A program made the position numbers and the translations under genes. A model generated the notes under the pieces. It worked only from the letters and a program-made list of their open reading frames with translations, did not search any database and was not told the DNA's origin. A stretch of 15,116 nucleotides of DNA, from positions 1-15,116 of the forward strand of contig CAWEHT010000193.1 of the NCBI GenBank assembly GCA_963808455.1, given 5' to 3'. Positions 1 to 7,319 of this stretch are shown here, one piece after another (within the stretch, counting starts at the first letter, position 1; the number at the start of each line of letters is the position of its first letter). This DNA comes from CAWEHT01 sp963808455 (lineage in GTDB: Bacteria; Chloroflexota; Anaerolineae; CG2-30-64-16).

Positions 1-648
1 CCCATATGAAATGCGTAGTCTTTGCCGTGCTTTTTCAGCTCCTGCTCGTGAACGGCCACCTGTCCTGGTGTGGGGCTGCGGTCCTCCTCACCGAAGAGGC
101 CTAAGATCGGGCAAGGCAGCTGTGCCGTGTAATCCAGAGGTGCCACCGGCTGCTTGGGGGTCAGCTCCTCAGGATTCATCACCACGCGGCCACCCCAGCA
201 GTCAACCACTGCATCGAAATGGCCGGGCGCGCGGCAGGCGGCCAGGTAGGCATGGCGCCCGCCGGAGCAGGTGCCGAGCGTACCGGCCTTGCCGCTGCAG
301 AACGGCAGCGAACGCAGATAGCCCAGCGCCGCGTCGAGGTCCGCCACCACCTGATCGTCCTCCACGCCGCCCGCCCCGCGCACCTTGGCGGCCACATCCT
401 CAGGTGTGCCGTGCCCGGCGCGGAAATACAGATTCGGCGTGATCGTCACATAACCGTGATAGGCGAACTTGCCGCGTGATCTCGCGATACCATTCGTCCC
501 AGCCCGGCATGTGGTGCGCCAGGACCATGCCCGGGAAAGGTCCCGGGCCGAGCGGCCGGGCCAGATAGGCGTTGATCCAGTCGCCGTGCGCGGCCTGCAG
601 CGTGACCGTCTCCGCTAACATGCCTTCATACATATCCGTCTGATACAT
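1..648 (-). CDS. Dienelactone hydrolase family protein (partial, frameshifted)
   Basis: Alpha/beta-hydrolase of the dienelactone hydrolase (DLH) family, cytosolic; such enzymes hydrolyse lactones or esters. The start is ATG at 646-648 with an AGGGGG ribosome site at 656-661. The first ~60 residues contain the typical N-terminal part, with ARPLGPGPFPGMVLAHH, and end at WYREITR. Around 470 the frame changes: the protein then continues as FAYHGYVTITPNLYFRAGHG down to the window edge. The nucleophile motif is GTCSGG, the G-x-C-x-G-G pattern of DLH with a cysteine nucleophile, followed by DCWGGRVV. GLFGEED probably holds the catalytic Asp. The window ends at YAFHMG, just before the place where the catalytic His is expected, so about 215 residues are visible. 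One surplus base near 470 explains the frame change; error and decay cannot be told apart here. The family is clear; the substrate is not. Confidence 0.82.
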
Positions 649-722
649 GAGGTTTCCCCCTATCGAGGATCAGTGGCACGGGTTTGACCGGCCAACGGAT
701 GGTGTCTCAGCCTGCACGCCGA

Positions 723-845
723 TTATCGCGCTGCGACATCGCGCCCGGTCAAAAGGATCTGCCCGGGCCCCGCGGCAGCCTGCAGATAGGGCTCGTACGG
801 GCCCGTGCTGATGGTCTGCCCGGTGACCTTGCCATGGTAAGGCCG
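723..845 (-). pseudogene. Possible C-terminal coding scrap, unrecognised
   Basis: A minus-strand reading with protein-like composition runs into a TAA at 723-725. It reads RPYHGKVTGQTISTGPYEPY, continues with a Gly/Ala-rich stretch and ends in ILLTGRDVAAR. The frame is closed upstream by a TAG within about 65 codons and has no ATG or GTG start with a ribosome site. It may be the end of a lost gene. I do not recognise the family, and chance cannot be excluded in such GC-rich DNA. Confidence 0.25.
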
Positions 846-925
846 TGCGCGAGCCTCCAACCGGCGCCTGAGGGGTGGCTGGCTTGCCCCCGACCGGCGC
901 CCCGCAAGAAGGCAGGGCTATTCAG

Positions 926-1027
926 TCAGCGATCGACGTGTTGTGGCATGCAGGGCAACTCGGCCTTGCCGCAGACATAGTGTTTTTCCAGCTGGGCCAT
1001 CTTGGCTTCACGCGGTGTTTGATGTGC
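926..1027 (-). pseudogene. Possible C-terminal coding scrap with two Cys
   Basis: The minus strand reads TPREAKMAQLEKHYVCGKAE, then LPCMPQHVDR and a TGA at 926-928. Codon choice is like that of the genes here (GCC, CTG, GTC, GGC). There is no ribosome site before the internal ATG, and upstream the frame loses protein character. It looks like the tail of a degraded gene, perhaps one with a Cys-containing metal site. I do not recognise the family. Confidence 0.25.
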
Positions 1028-1179
1028 CTGGTGTAGCCTGCTACCATGCCTCCTATGCCTTCCCGAGGGAAGCGAAAAGTGCCGCCGATCGCGTTTCTGC
1101 CCTCCGATGCCCTGGGGCGGGCCTGCGTCGTTCGGTCACCCCGGCTCCGGCGGATCGATCGCTTTCGCCGACCCCGACC

Positions 1180-1201
1180 CCGAAGCCGGCGCCGGCTTCG
1201 G
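1180..1201. repeat. 22-bp perfect palindrome
   Basis: The sequence CCGAAGCCGG/CGCCGGCTTCGG region is self-complementary with its centre between 1190 and 1191. It lies in DNA without a supported gene and is not followed by a T run, so it is not a standard terminator. Confidence 0.6.
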
Positions 1202-1324
1202 CTACGTCACGAACCTGTGGCCATTCCGGGTTGGCGAGCCACGGGCGTCGAACCTGGCCGCGGCGGCCGTGGCCTGCCTCCGCTGACGGATACCGTTGAC
1301 GGATACCGATGCGGCGGCGGGGGG

Positions 1325-1521
1325 GGCCGACCACGGATGCGCGGATAGGGCACGTCGCGGCGGGGGGGGGCCGACCACGGATGCGCGGATGGGGCACGCC
1401 GCGGCGGGGGAGGCCGACCACGGATGCGGCCACGGATGCGCGGATGGGGCACGCCGCGGCGAGGGGGGGCCGACCACGGATGCGACCACGGATGCGCGGA
1501 TGGTGGCCGTCGCGGCGAGGG
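1325..1521. repeat. GC-rich tandem repeat, four units of 43-56 bp
   Basis: Four units start with GGCCGACCACGGATGCG at about 1325, 1369, 1412 and 1468. Each continues with GCGGAT, a GGGGCACG-like segment, CGCGGCG and a run of five to nine G. Units three and four carry an extra internal ~12-bp CCACGGATGCG copy. The spacing (44, 43, 56) is not a multiple of three throughout and all frames give low-complexity peptides, so this is not judged coding. G runs alternate with CCGACCACGG, so strong secondary structure is expected. The ~320 bp between 1000 and 1320 hold nothing else I can identify apart from the palindrome. Confidence 0.75.
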
Positions 1522-1599
1522 ACCTCTCGGAGTTAGCACGCTTGGCGCACAGCGCGCCTGCCACATGCCTATCGGATCGCGAACCCCGCCTTTCGTGCC

Positions 1600-2020
1600 T
1601 TTTGTGACGTTGCGCGTTTTTCGCGGTCCAAACGTGGCCCACGGCGCGGTCTTCGTGTCCTTCGTGCTTCGCGCGCTTCGCGTCGCTTCGTGCCTTCGTG
1701 GTCCAAACTTCGCCCGCCGCGTTGCGCATCTCCCCGGCCCAACTGTCACCCGAGGCCCCAGGCGACGCGCGGGTGTGGGGTGTCAGCGTTTGGAACGCGG
1801 GTGACGCAGGGACTGCGCGCCGCGAGGTCACGCATGATGTTTGGATCACGCCCCTCCTGCGGAGAGCCGGTGAGGCACGAGGTGACGCGAAGAACGCGAC
1901 GGTTGGACCACGAAGGGTTGGACCACGAAGGCACGAAGCGTAGCGAAGAACGCGATGTTTGGACCACGAAGGCACGAAGCCCCGCGAAGAACGCGAAGCA
2001 CGAACAGCACGAAGCGGGGC
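1600..2020. repeat. Inverted block of CACGAAG-family dispersed repeats
   Basis: The left arm (about 1600-1710) reads CTTCGTG-type repeats; the right arm (about 1835-2020) reads the complement, with TTGGACCACGAAGG repeated at about 1913, 1928 and 1956. A 24-bp segment at 1685-1708 is perfectly inverted at 1955-1978 (GTTTGGACCACGAAGG followed by CACGAAGC). The right arm also has GCGAAGAACGCGA twice. Spurious frames through it give Thr/Lys/His/Glu-rich peptides such as KHEGHED, known from many genomes as repeat-derived false genes. The ~160 bp that follow (2021-2180) show no supported gene. Confidence 0.75.
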
Positions 2021-2190
2021 CGTGGGGGCGCCTGGCGCAGCCGTTTGGAGCGCGGGAGGCGAGGCGGGCGTCGTCTTCTTGCAGGCGGAAGGAGCGGGCG
2101 CGGCTCATGGCGTCGTGGAGCGCCTGCGCGTGGCGCGGAAACAGGCGATCCTTTCGGTGACACCCAGGGGCATTCAGTTGTTGTTGCCCG

Positions 2191-2301
2191 GCGGTTGGAA
2201 ACCGCAGCAACACCGGCCAGGCCGGCCTCCGCCGGCTGATTCGGCCATCGAGCCAGCCTGCGCACGCACACTTCGCCGGCGTTGCAGCGACTTCCAGTCG
2301 C
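2191..2301. repeat. Inverted pair of 27-bp hairpin repeats
   Basis: Positions 2191-2217 and the reverse complement of 2275-2301 match at 21 of 27 positions. Each copy forms a 6-bp stem with a 3-nt loop: GCGGTT-GGA-AACCGC at 2191-2205 and GCGACT-TCC-AGTCGC at 2287-2301. The stem differences are paired, so both hairpins are kept. This resembles REP-like intergenic repeats. Confidence 0.65.
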
Positions 2302-2376
2302 CCGTCGTGGAAACCGAATGACCCTGCATCCGCATCCAAACTGATCGCAACATGAAAGTGCATAGCGCCTGGCCCG

Positions 2377-2440
2377 GGAGCGCCGGCATCTTGCCGGCTA
2401 CGTCACCTACCACCAGGGCCGGCAGGGATGCCGGCGTTCC
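2377..2440. repeat. Inverted repeat of the 'AGKMPALPG' type
   Basis: GGAGCGCCGGCATCTTGCCG at 2377 onward is the near-perfect reverse complement of 2418-2440 (GCCGGCAGGGATGCCGGCGT, then TCC), giving a ~22-bp stem around a 19-nt centre. The minus strand reads AGKMPALPG, a peptide string I know from falsely predicted proteins in several phyla, which marks a dispersed non-coding repeat. Confidence 0.65.
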
Positions 2441-2500
2441 CAGGGGGAGACTCCGTCAACAGCGGAGCGCAAATCCATTGTGCAACCAGTTTAGAGTTGC

Positions 2501-2530
2501 TTTACTGGCTCTGCCGGCCGGTGCTATAAT
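2501..2530 (+). promoter_or_regulatory. Sigma70-like promoter of the ABC import locus
   Basis: A consensus -10 TATAAT is at 2525-2530. With an 18-bp spacer, TTTACT at 2501-2506 serves as the -35 (TT-AC- matches TTGACA). The surrounding ~60 bp are more AT-rich than the neighbouring DNA. Transcription would begin near 2537, leaving a ~70-nt leader before the ATG at 2606. No operator symmetry was seen. Confidence 0.7.
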
Positions 2531-2605
2531 GCGCTGGGCGTTTGCTGTGATCGCTGGCTTTCCGTGCAACCGGATGGTTCTTTCACCCACAAAAAGGAGG
2601 CACCC

Positions 2606-3985
2606 ATGTTTGTTCTCTCCCGACATCGCCACGCTCGCATCTCGTATTGCCTGTGTGCGCTGGCCCTGCTGGCCCTGCTGGCGGGCTGCACCACCCCCGT
2701 GCCACCCACGGCCGCGCCGGCCGCGCCCACTGCGGCGCCGGCAGCGCCCACCCAGGCCCCTGCTCCTACCGCCGCGCCCACCAAGGCTCCTGCCCCCACG
2801 GCAGCGCCAACCGAGGCGCCTGCTCCGACAGCCGCGCCCACTGAGGCGCCTGCTCCGACAGCCGCGCCCACCGAGGCGCCTGCGCCGACGGCCGCCATGA
2901 CGACCACAGCCGCCATGACGACCACGGCCGCCATGACGACCACCGCCGCCGTCACGGCGACGGCGAACCTGGATGCCCTCGTGGCGGCTGCCAAGCAGGA
3001 AGGCCAGCTGACAGTCATCGCGCTGCCGCACGACTGGCTGAACTACGGCAAGATGATCAGCGACTTCAAGGCCAAGTACGGCCTGCAGGTCAACGAGCTC
3101 GACCCCAACGCCGGCTCAGGCGATGAGGTCGAGGCCATCAAGGCTAACGAGTCCAACAAGGGCCCGCAGGCGCCGGACGTCATCGACGTCGGCTATGCCT
3201 TCGGACCTTCCAGCAAAACGGATGGGCTGATCCAGCCCTACAAGGTCTCGACCTGGGCCACCATCCCGGACAGCGCCAAGGACCCCGACGGCTACTGGTA
3301 CGGCGACTATTATGGGGTCCTGGGCTTCGAGGTGAACACGACGGTCGTGAAGGACGTGCCGAAGGACTGGTCCGACCTGCTCAAGCCCGAGTACAAGGGC
3401 CAGGTTGCCCTGGCGGGCGACCCGCGCACGTCCAACGAGGCAATCCTGGCGATCATCGCGGCCGCAGCGGCCAACGGCGGCAGCCTCGACGACATGACGG
3501 CAGGCTTGCAGTTCTTCGCCAAACTGGTCCAGTCCGGCAACTTCGTGCCGGTGATCGCCGATAGGGCGTCGATCGCCAAGGGCGAGACGCCCATTGCCAT
3601 CCGCTGGGACTACCTTGCCCTGGCAGACAAGGACCAGCTCGCCGGCAACCCCGACATCACCGTGTCGATGCCAGCCAGCGGCCTGATTGCAGGCGTCTAC
3701 GTGCAGGCCATCAGCGCCTACGCGCCGCACCCGAACGCGGCCAAGCTGTGGGAGGAGTATTTGTACTCCGACGCCGGCCAGCTCACCTGGCTGAGCGGCT
3801 ATGGCCACCCCATCCGCTATAACGACCTGGCCCAGCGGGGCGTGGTGCCGGCCGACCTGGCCGCCAAGCTGCCGCCGGCTGACGTCTACGCCAAGGCCCA
3901 GTTCCCGAGCCTGGATCAGCAGAATAACGCCAAGAAGTTCATCCTTGACAACTGGGACAAGATCGTCAACGTGACGGTCAAGTGA
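2606..3985 (+). CDS. ABC transporter substrate-binding lipoprotein
   Basis: Extracytoplasmic solute-binding protein of 459 residues, the ligand receptor of the importer encoded downstream. The start is ATG at 2606 with AAAAAGGAGG at 2591-2600. An in-frame ATG 14 codons upstream lacks a ribosome site. Residues 14-27 form a lipoprotein signal peptide ending LLAG, with the lipidated Cys at 28. Residues 29-120 are a Pro/Ala/Thr linker of 10-residue APAPTAAPTE units followed by three MTTTAA units. The binding domain starts at NLDALVAAAKQEGQLTVIA and runs to the end. It has features of family 1/6 periplasmic proteins: QAPDVIDVGYAFG, YYGVLGFEVNT, WSDLLKPEYKGQVAL and the final hinge part near HPNAAKLWEEYLYSDAGQ. 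The relatives import iron(III), polyamines, thiamine or phosphonates. The adjacent C-terminal Tyr pair of FbpA-type iron binders is not evident, so the ligand is open. The gene is intact. Confidence 0.92.
   Translation: MFVLSRHRHARISYCLCALALLALLAGCTTPVPPTAAPAAPTAAPAAPTQAPAPTAAPTKAPAPTAAPTEAPAPTAAPTEAPAPTAAPTEAPAPTAAMTTTAAMTTTAAMTTTAAVTATANLDALVAAAKQEGQLTVIALPHDWLNYGKMISDFKAKYGLQVNELDPNAGSGDEVEAIKANESNKGPQAPDVIDVGYAFGPSSKTDGLIQPYKVSTWATIPDSAKDPDGYWYGDYYGVLGFEVNTTVVKDVPKDWSDLLKPEYKGQVALAGDPRTSNEAILAIIAAAAANGGSLDDMTAGLQFFAKLVQSGNFVPVIADRASIAKGETPIAIRWDYLALADKDQLAGNPDITVSMPASGLIAGVYVQAISAYAPHPNAAKLWEEYLYSDAGQLTWLSGYGHPIRYNDLAQRGVVPADLAAKLPPADVYAKAQFPSLDQQNNAKKFILDNWDKIVNVTVK
2756..2950 (+). repeat. 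Intragenic tandem repeats coding the lipoprotein linker
   Basis: Five 30-bp units at 2756-2905 encode APAPTAAPTK/E, and units three and four are almost identical at DNA level. Three 18-bp units at 2897-2950 encode MTTTAA. Both unit lengths are multiples of three, so changes in copy number keep the frame and alter only linker length. Confidence 0.85.
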
Positions 3986-4089
3986 CCACCGCCGGGCAAC
4001 AGCCCGCCTGATGCAGAAACAGGGGGCCCTTTTCGGTGACAGAGAGACGGACTCTACGCTGACGGCTCGCCGCGGCGCAGGCCGACTGG

Positions 4090-4200
4090 CATACCTGCTA
4101 CGAAGAAAGTCCCTGGCGACGGATTCTTCGCTGTGGCTCGCCGGCGACGGTGTTTGTGGATAGACCCGCTCAGAATGACAAGCGGGGGGTTGCTTGCCAT
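4090..4200. repeat. Probable dispersed repeat ('HSEES' type)
   Basis: On the minus strand this stretch reads CHSER, then SHSEESVARDFLRS. That is the translation of a non-coding repeat family (cgctcagaatgaca / ggattcttcgctgtggct on the plus strand) which I know from many bacterial assemblies. No gene is supported in 3986-4526; the rest of that interval is covered by the palindrome and the element listed next. Confidence 0.5.
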
Positions 4201-4278
4201 GCCGTGTGCCGCCGCGGAGGGTTGGAAAACTCGGACTGACAGACGCCGCTACCGACGAGGTCCCCTGCATATGCACTG

Positions 4279-4318
4279 GGAACGGGACCGGGCCCTGGCC
4301 AGGGCCCGGTCCCGTTCC
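4279..4318. repeat. Perfect 40-bp palindrome
   Basis: GGAACGGGACCGGGCCCTGG is followed directly by its reverse complement, with the centre between 4298 and 4299 and no loop bases. In RNA it would form a very stable hairpin of up to ~18 bp. No T run follows, so an intrinsic terminator is unlikely. It lies between the binding-protein gene and the permease genes, where a stable hairpin could protect the 5' message or limit read-through. Confidence 0.85.
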
Positions 4319-4319
4319 T

Positions 4320-4508
4320 CTCAGAATCTGTTTGAGAAGCGGGCGCGTCGGTGGCGGCCCGCCCGGGGCTGAAGCCGCCGGGCCGAACAGACAAGCCCTG
4401 GCGGGCTGGCGACCGGACTTAAGCCCTTCGGGCTTGGTCCTCTCAGCCCGATCCCTTCAGGGTCGGGCGGCAGCCGCCCCGGCCGGACCTTTTCAAAAAG
4501 TCTCTTAG
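4320..4508. repeat. 189-bp hairpin-rich element with imperfect terminal inverted repeats
   Basis: The left end (4320-4339, CTCAGAATCTGTTTGAGAAG) matches the reverse complement of the right end (4489-4508, CTAAGAGACTTTTTGAAAAG) at 15 of 20 positions. Inside are small hairpins, e.g. AAGCCC-TTC-GGGCTT at 4421-4435 and CCCGATCCC-TTCA-GGGTCGGG at 4447-4467. There is no open gene. I see no target-site duplication. It may be a MITE-like or REP-like element. It ends four bases before the permease 1 ribosome site. Confidence 0.5.
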
Positions 4509-4511
4509 CAC

Positions 4512-4517
4512 AGGAGG
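4512..4517 (+). promoter_or_regulatory. Ribosome binding site fixing the GTG start of permease 1
   Basis: AGGAGG lies 9 bases before GTG at 4527. No other start in this frame near the 5' end has a comparable site, so the gene is taken to begin with GTG. Confidence 0.75.
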
Positions 4518-4526
4518 CGAAGCGCC

Positions 4527-5431
4527 GTGGCACAACAGATCGGCGAAGCCCAGCGTCCTGGCCTCGCCGCGGTCCGCCGGACGCCCACGGCGCTGTCGTG
4601 GGCCTGGCTGGGGATCGCTCCCTTCATCGTGTTCGCCGTTGTTTTTCTGATCTTGCCCTCGGCCGGGCTGTTTGTCGGCAGTTTTCTCGACGATCGAGGG
4701 CACTTCACCCTCAACAACATCCTGAGCCTGGGGCAGGCCTTCGTGCTGAACGCCTATTGGCTGAGCATCCAGGTGAGCTTTGTGACCGCGCTGGGCGGCG
4801 GCATCCTCGGCTTCATGCTGTCGTACGCCGTGATCCTCGGCGGGCTGCCCAGGTTCCTGCGCACGGGCCTGATGACCTTCTCGGGCGTGGCGTCCAACTT
4901 CGCCGGCGTGCCGCTGGCCTTCGCTTTCATTGCCACGCTGGGCCGCACGGGGATGGTCACGGCGGTGCTCAGGTCGATCTTTCACCTCGACATCTACTCG
5001 GTGGGCTTCAACCTCTACAGCTTCTGGGGCCTCAGCCTGACTTATATGTATTTTCAGTTCCCGCTGATGGTCTTGATCATCGCCCCGGCGCTGGATGGGC
5101 TGAGGCGCGGTGGCGGGAGGCGGCCGAGAACCTAGGCGCGAGCAGCACGGACTACTGGCGCTTTGTGGCTTTCCCCATCCTGGCCCCCTCTCTGCTCGGG
5201 ACCATGCTGCTGCTCTTCGGCAACGCTTTCGGCGCCTACGCCACGGCCTTCTCGTTGACCGGCGGCTCGCTCAACCTGGCGCCGATCGTCATCGGCGCCG
5301 AGATCCGCGGCGAGGTGCTGCACGATCCGGGCCTGGGCTACGCGCTGGCCCTGGGCATGGTGGTGATCATGAGCGTCTGTATCGCCCTCTACACCTGGCT
5401 GCAGGGCATGACGGCGAGGAGGCTGCGATGA
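4527..5431 (+). CDS. ABC transporter permease 1 (one frameshift)
   Basis: Inner-membrane subunit of the binding-protein-dependent importer, about 301 residues when read across the break. It starts at GTG 4527 after AGGAGG. A hydrophobic segment at residues ~25-47 (FIVFAVVFLILPSAGLFVGS) opens the protein. Further membrane segments follow near 75-102, 115-135 and 165-190, ending LMVLIIAPALDGLR. Near 5105 the frame changes and the protein continues as RWREAAENLGAS, the EAA loop that docks on the ATPase, then two more membrane segments to ARRLR and TGA at 5429-5431. One lost base in AGGCGCGG explains the break. Both halves are needed for a working permease, and nothing else in the gene is damaged, so error or very recent mutation is likely. 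The stop overlaps the next start (ATGA). Family membership is secure. Confidence 0.87.
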
Positions 5432-6222
5432 AGCGCTCGACCTGGTGGGCCTGGCTGTGGATCGTCATCGGCGCGGCCTACTTCCTCGTGCCGCTGGCGG
5501 CCACGCTCGATTTTTCGCTGCGCGCCAGGAAGGGCGTGCTGAGCCTGGCGGCCTACGCCAACGTCCTCAACGACCCGGACTTCGCGCACACGTTCAGCTT
5601 CTCGATGGAGATGGCCGCCCTGACCATCGTGGTGGGCCTGGTCCTCGTCGTGCCGACGGCGTACTGGGTGCGCCTGCGCCTGCCGCAGGTCCGCCCGCTG
5701 ATCGAGTTCATCACCTTGCTGCCGTTCGTCGTCCCGGCCATCGTGCTGGTCTTCGGGCTGATCCGGGTCTACGACGCGCCGCCCCTGGCGCTGACCAGCA
5801 GCACGGCCTCGACCAATGGTCTGCTGGTGGGCGCCTACGTCATGTTGTCCCTGCCCTACATGTACCGCTCCGTGGACACGGGCCTGATGGCTATGGACGT
5901 GCGGACCCTGACGGAGGCGGCCCAGAGCATGGGCGCCGGCTGGCCGGTGATCCTCATCAGGGTGATCTTTCCGAACCTGCGCGTGGCGCTGCTGAGCGGC
6001 GCGTTTCTGACCTTCGCCATCGTGATCGGCGAGCTGACCATCGCCCAGTACCTGGCGCGGCCCGCCTTCGGCCCCTACATGTGGCTGCTGGGACAGAACA
6101 GGGCTTACGAGCCCGCCGCGCTCGCCATCATCAGCTTTGCGCTGACCTGGGCCTGCATCGGGGTGATCCAGCTGCTGGGCCGCGGGGCGCCGGGGCAAGG
6201 CCAATTGGGCGGCACTCGTTGA
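5428..6222 (+). CDS. ABC transporter permease 2
   Basis: Second inner-membrane subunit, 264 residues and intact. ATG at 5428 overlaps the permease 1 stop by four bases, and GAGGAGG at 5416-5422 precedes it, so translation should be coupled. Six hydrophobic segments can be placed. The first is WAWLWIVIGAAYFLVPLAAT and the last IISFALTWACIGVIQLLG. The cytoplasmic EAA loop is LTEAAQSMGAGWPVILIRVI, then FPNL, with the conserved Gly and Pro in place. The type is that of the spermidine/iron/2-aminoethylphosphonate importers with two separate permeases (BPD_transp_1). It should form a heterodimer with permease 1. The short Gly/Gln-rich tail has no known role. Confidence 0.92.
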   Translation: MKRSTWWAWLWIVIGAAYFLVPLAATLDFSLRARKGVLSLAAYANVLNDPDFAHTFSFSMEMAALTIVVGLVLVVPTAYWVRLRLPQVRPLIEFITLLPFVVPAIVLVFGLIRVYDAPPLALTSSTASTNGLLVGAYVMLSLPYMYRSVDTGLMAMDVRTLTEAAQSMGAGWPVILIRVIFPNLRVALLSGAFLTFAIVIGELTIAQYLARPAFGPYMWLLGQNRAYEPAALAIISFALTWACIGVIQLLGRGAPGQGQLGGTR

Positions 6223-6234
6223 AAGGGATCGGGT

Positions 6235-7310
6235 ATGCCTTTTCTTGAGCTACGCGACGTGTACAAGTCGTTCGGGCAAACGGCGGCGGTGGAAGGCTTC
6301 GACCTGCAGGCCGAGCAGGGCCAGTTCATCTCCTTGCTGGGCCCCAGCGGCTGCGGCAAGACCACGACGCTGAGGATGATCGCCGGGTTCGAGCTGCCCA
6401 GCGCCGGCACGATCCTCATCGACGGCGTCAACGTCACCCGGCAGCCGCCGAACAGGCGGCACATCGGGATGGTATTCCAGTCCTACGCACTGTTCCCGAA
6501 CATGACGGTGGCGCAGAACATCGGCTTTGGCATGCGGGTGGCCAGGCAGCCGGCGGACGACATCCGGACACGTGTCTCCGAGATGCTGGAGCTGATCCAC
6601 ATGCCGGCGCTGGGGGACCGCTACCCTCACCAGCTGTCGGGCGGGCAGCAGCAGCGCGTGGCCCTGGCGCGGGCGCTGGCCCTGCGCCCGCAGCTGCTGC
6701 TGTTGGACGAGCCCCTGTCGGCCCTGGACGCCAAGATCCGCGTCTCGCTGCGCAACGAGATCCGCAGCATCCAGCGCCAGCTTGGCATCACGGCCGTGTA
6801 CGTGACGCACGATCAGGAAGAGGCGCTTTCGCTCTCGGATCGCGTGGTGGTGATGAGCGCCGGCCACATCGAGCAGGTCGGCACGCCGCTGGAAGTATAC
6901 AACCACCCGCAGACGGGGTTCGTGGCCGAGTTCGTGGGCACGCTGAACGTGATCGACGCCCAGGTCGAGGACGCGGAGGACGCGCTGCTGCGTATAGAAG
7001 GGCAGACGATCCGCGCCCGCGGGCCGTTGGAGGGCTACGCCGCCGGGCAGCCGATACGCCGATCGCGATGCGCCCCGAACGCATCCGCCTGGCCGAAGGC
7101 GCGGTAGCGGCGAATGTGCTCTCGGTGACGGTGGAGAGCTTCAGCTTCCTGGGCTCGATCGTGCGTGCGCAGGTGCGCGCCGGCGACCACTGCTTCTATC
7201 TGGACCAGTTCAACACCCCCGACCTGGCGCTGCCGAGCCCCGGCACGGAGGTGCAGGTGACGTTTCCTGAGGAGGCGATCCTGGTGCTGAAGCGGCAGGG
7301 CGGCGCTTAG
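6235..7310 (+). CDS. ABC transporter ATP-binding protein with TOBE tail (one frameshift)
   Basis: Cytoplasmic ATPase that powers the importer, about 358 residues across the break. ATG at 6235 has AAAGGGA at 6222-6228 and lies 12 bp after the permease 2 stop. Walker A GPSGCGKT is at 36-43, the Q-loop Gln at 82, signature LSGGQ at 134-138, Walker B LLLLDEP at 154-160, D-loop SALD at 162-165 and the switch His at 192 (VTHDQEEA). All catalytic residues are present. The order matches PotA/FbpC/MalK-like subunits. Near 7052 the frame changes: the first frame ends at 7107 while MRPERIRLAEG continues in another and runs to TAG at 7308-7310 as a TOBE domain. CCGATACG instead of a likely CCGGATACG (one G lost) would explain it. 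The ATPase core is unaffected. Confidence 0.9.
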
Positions 7311-7319
7311 ACCGCGAGA

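Noticed and set aside
1202..1975. Long minus-strand open frame (257 codons) across the repeats
   Set aside because: Its content is entirely translated tandem and CACGAAG repeats (Arg/Ala/Ser/Pro-rich, KHEGHED strings), with no ribosome site and overlap of both repeat orientations.
2564..2605. Upstream ATG as start of the binding protein
   Set aside because: No ribosome site there, and the added 14 residues would precede an otherwise normal lipoprotein signal; AAAAAGGAGG directly serves ATG 2606.
3991..4035. Intrinsic terminator after the binding-protein gene
   Set aside because: The only stem (CGGGC-AACA-GCCCG) is 5 bp and is not followed by a T run; TTTT at about 4029 is not attached to a hairpin.
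5389..6204. Minus-strand 271-codon frame opposite permease 2
   Set aside because: Gln/His/Arg/Gly-rich shadow of a GC-rich membrane-protein gene; the plus strand has clear permease motifs.
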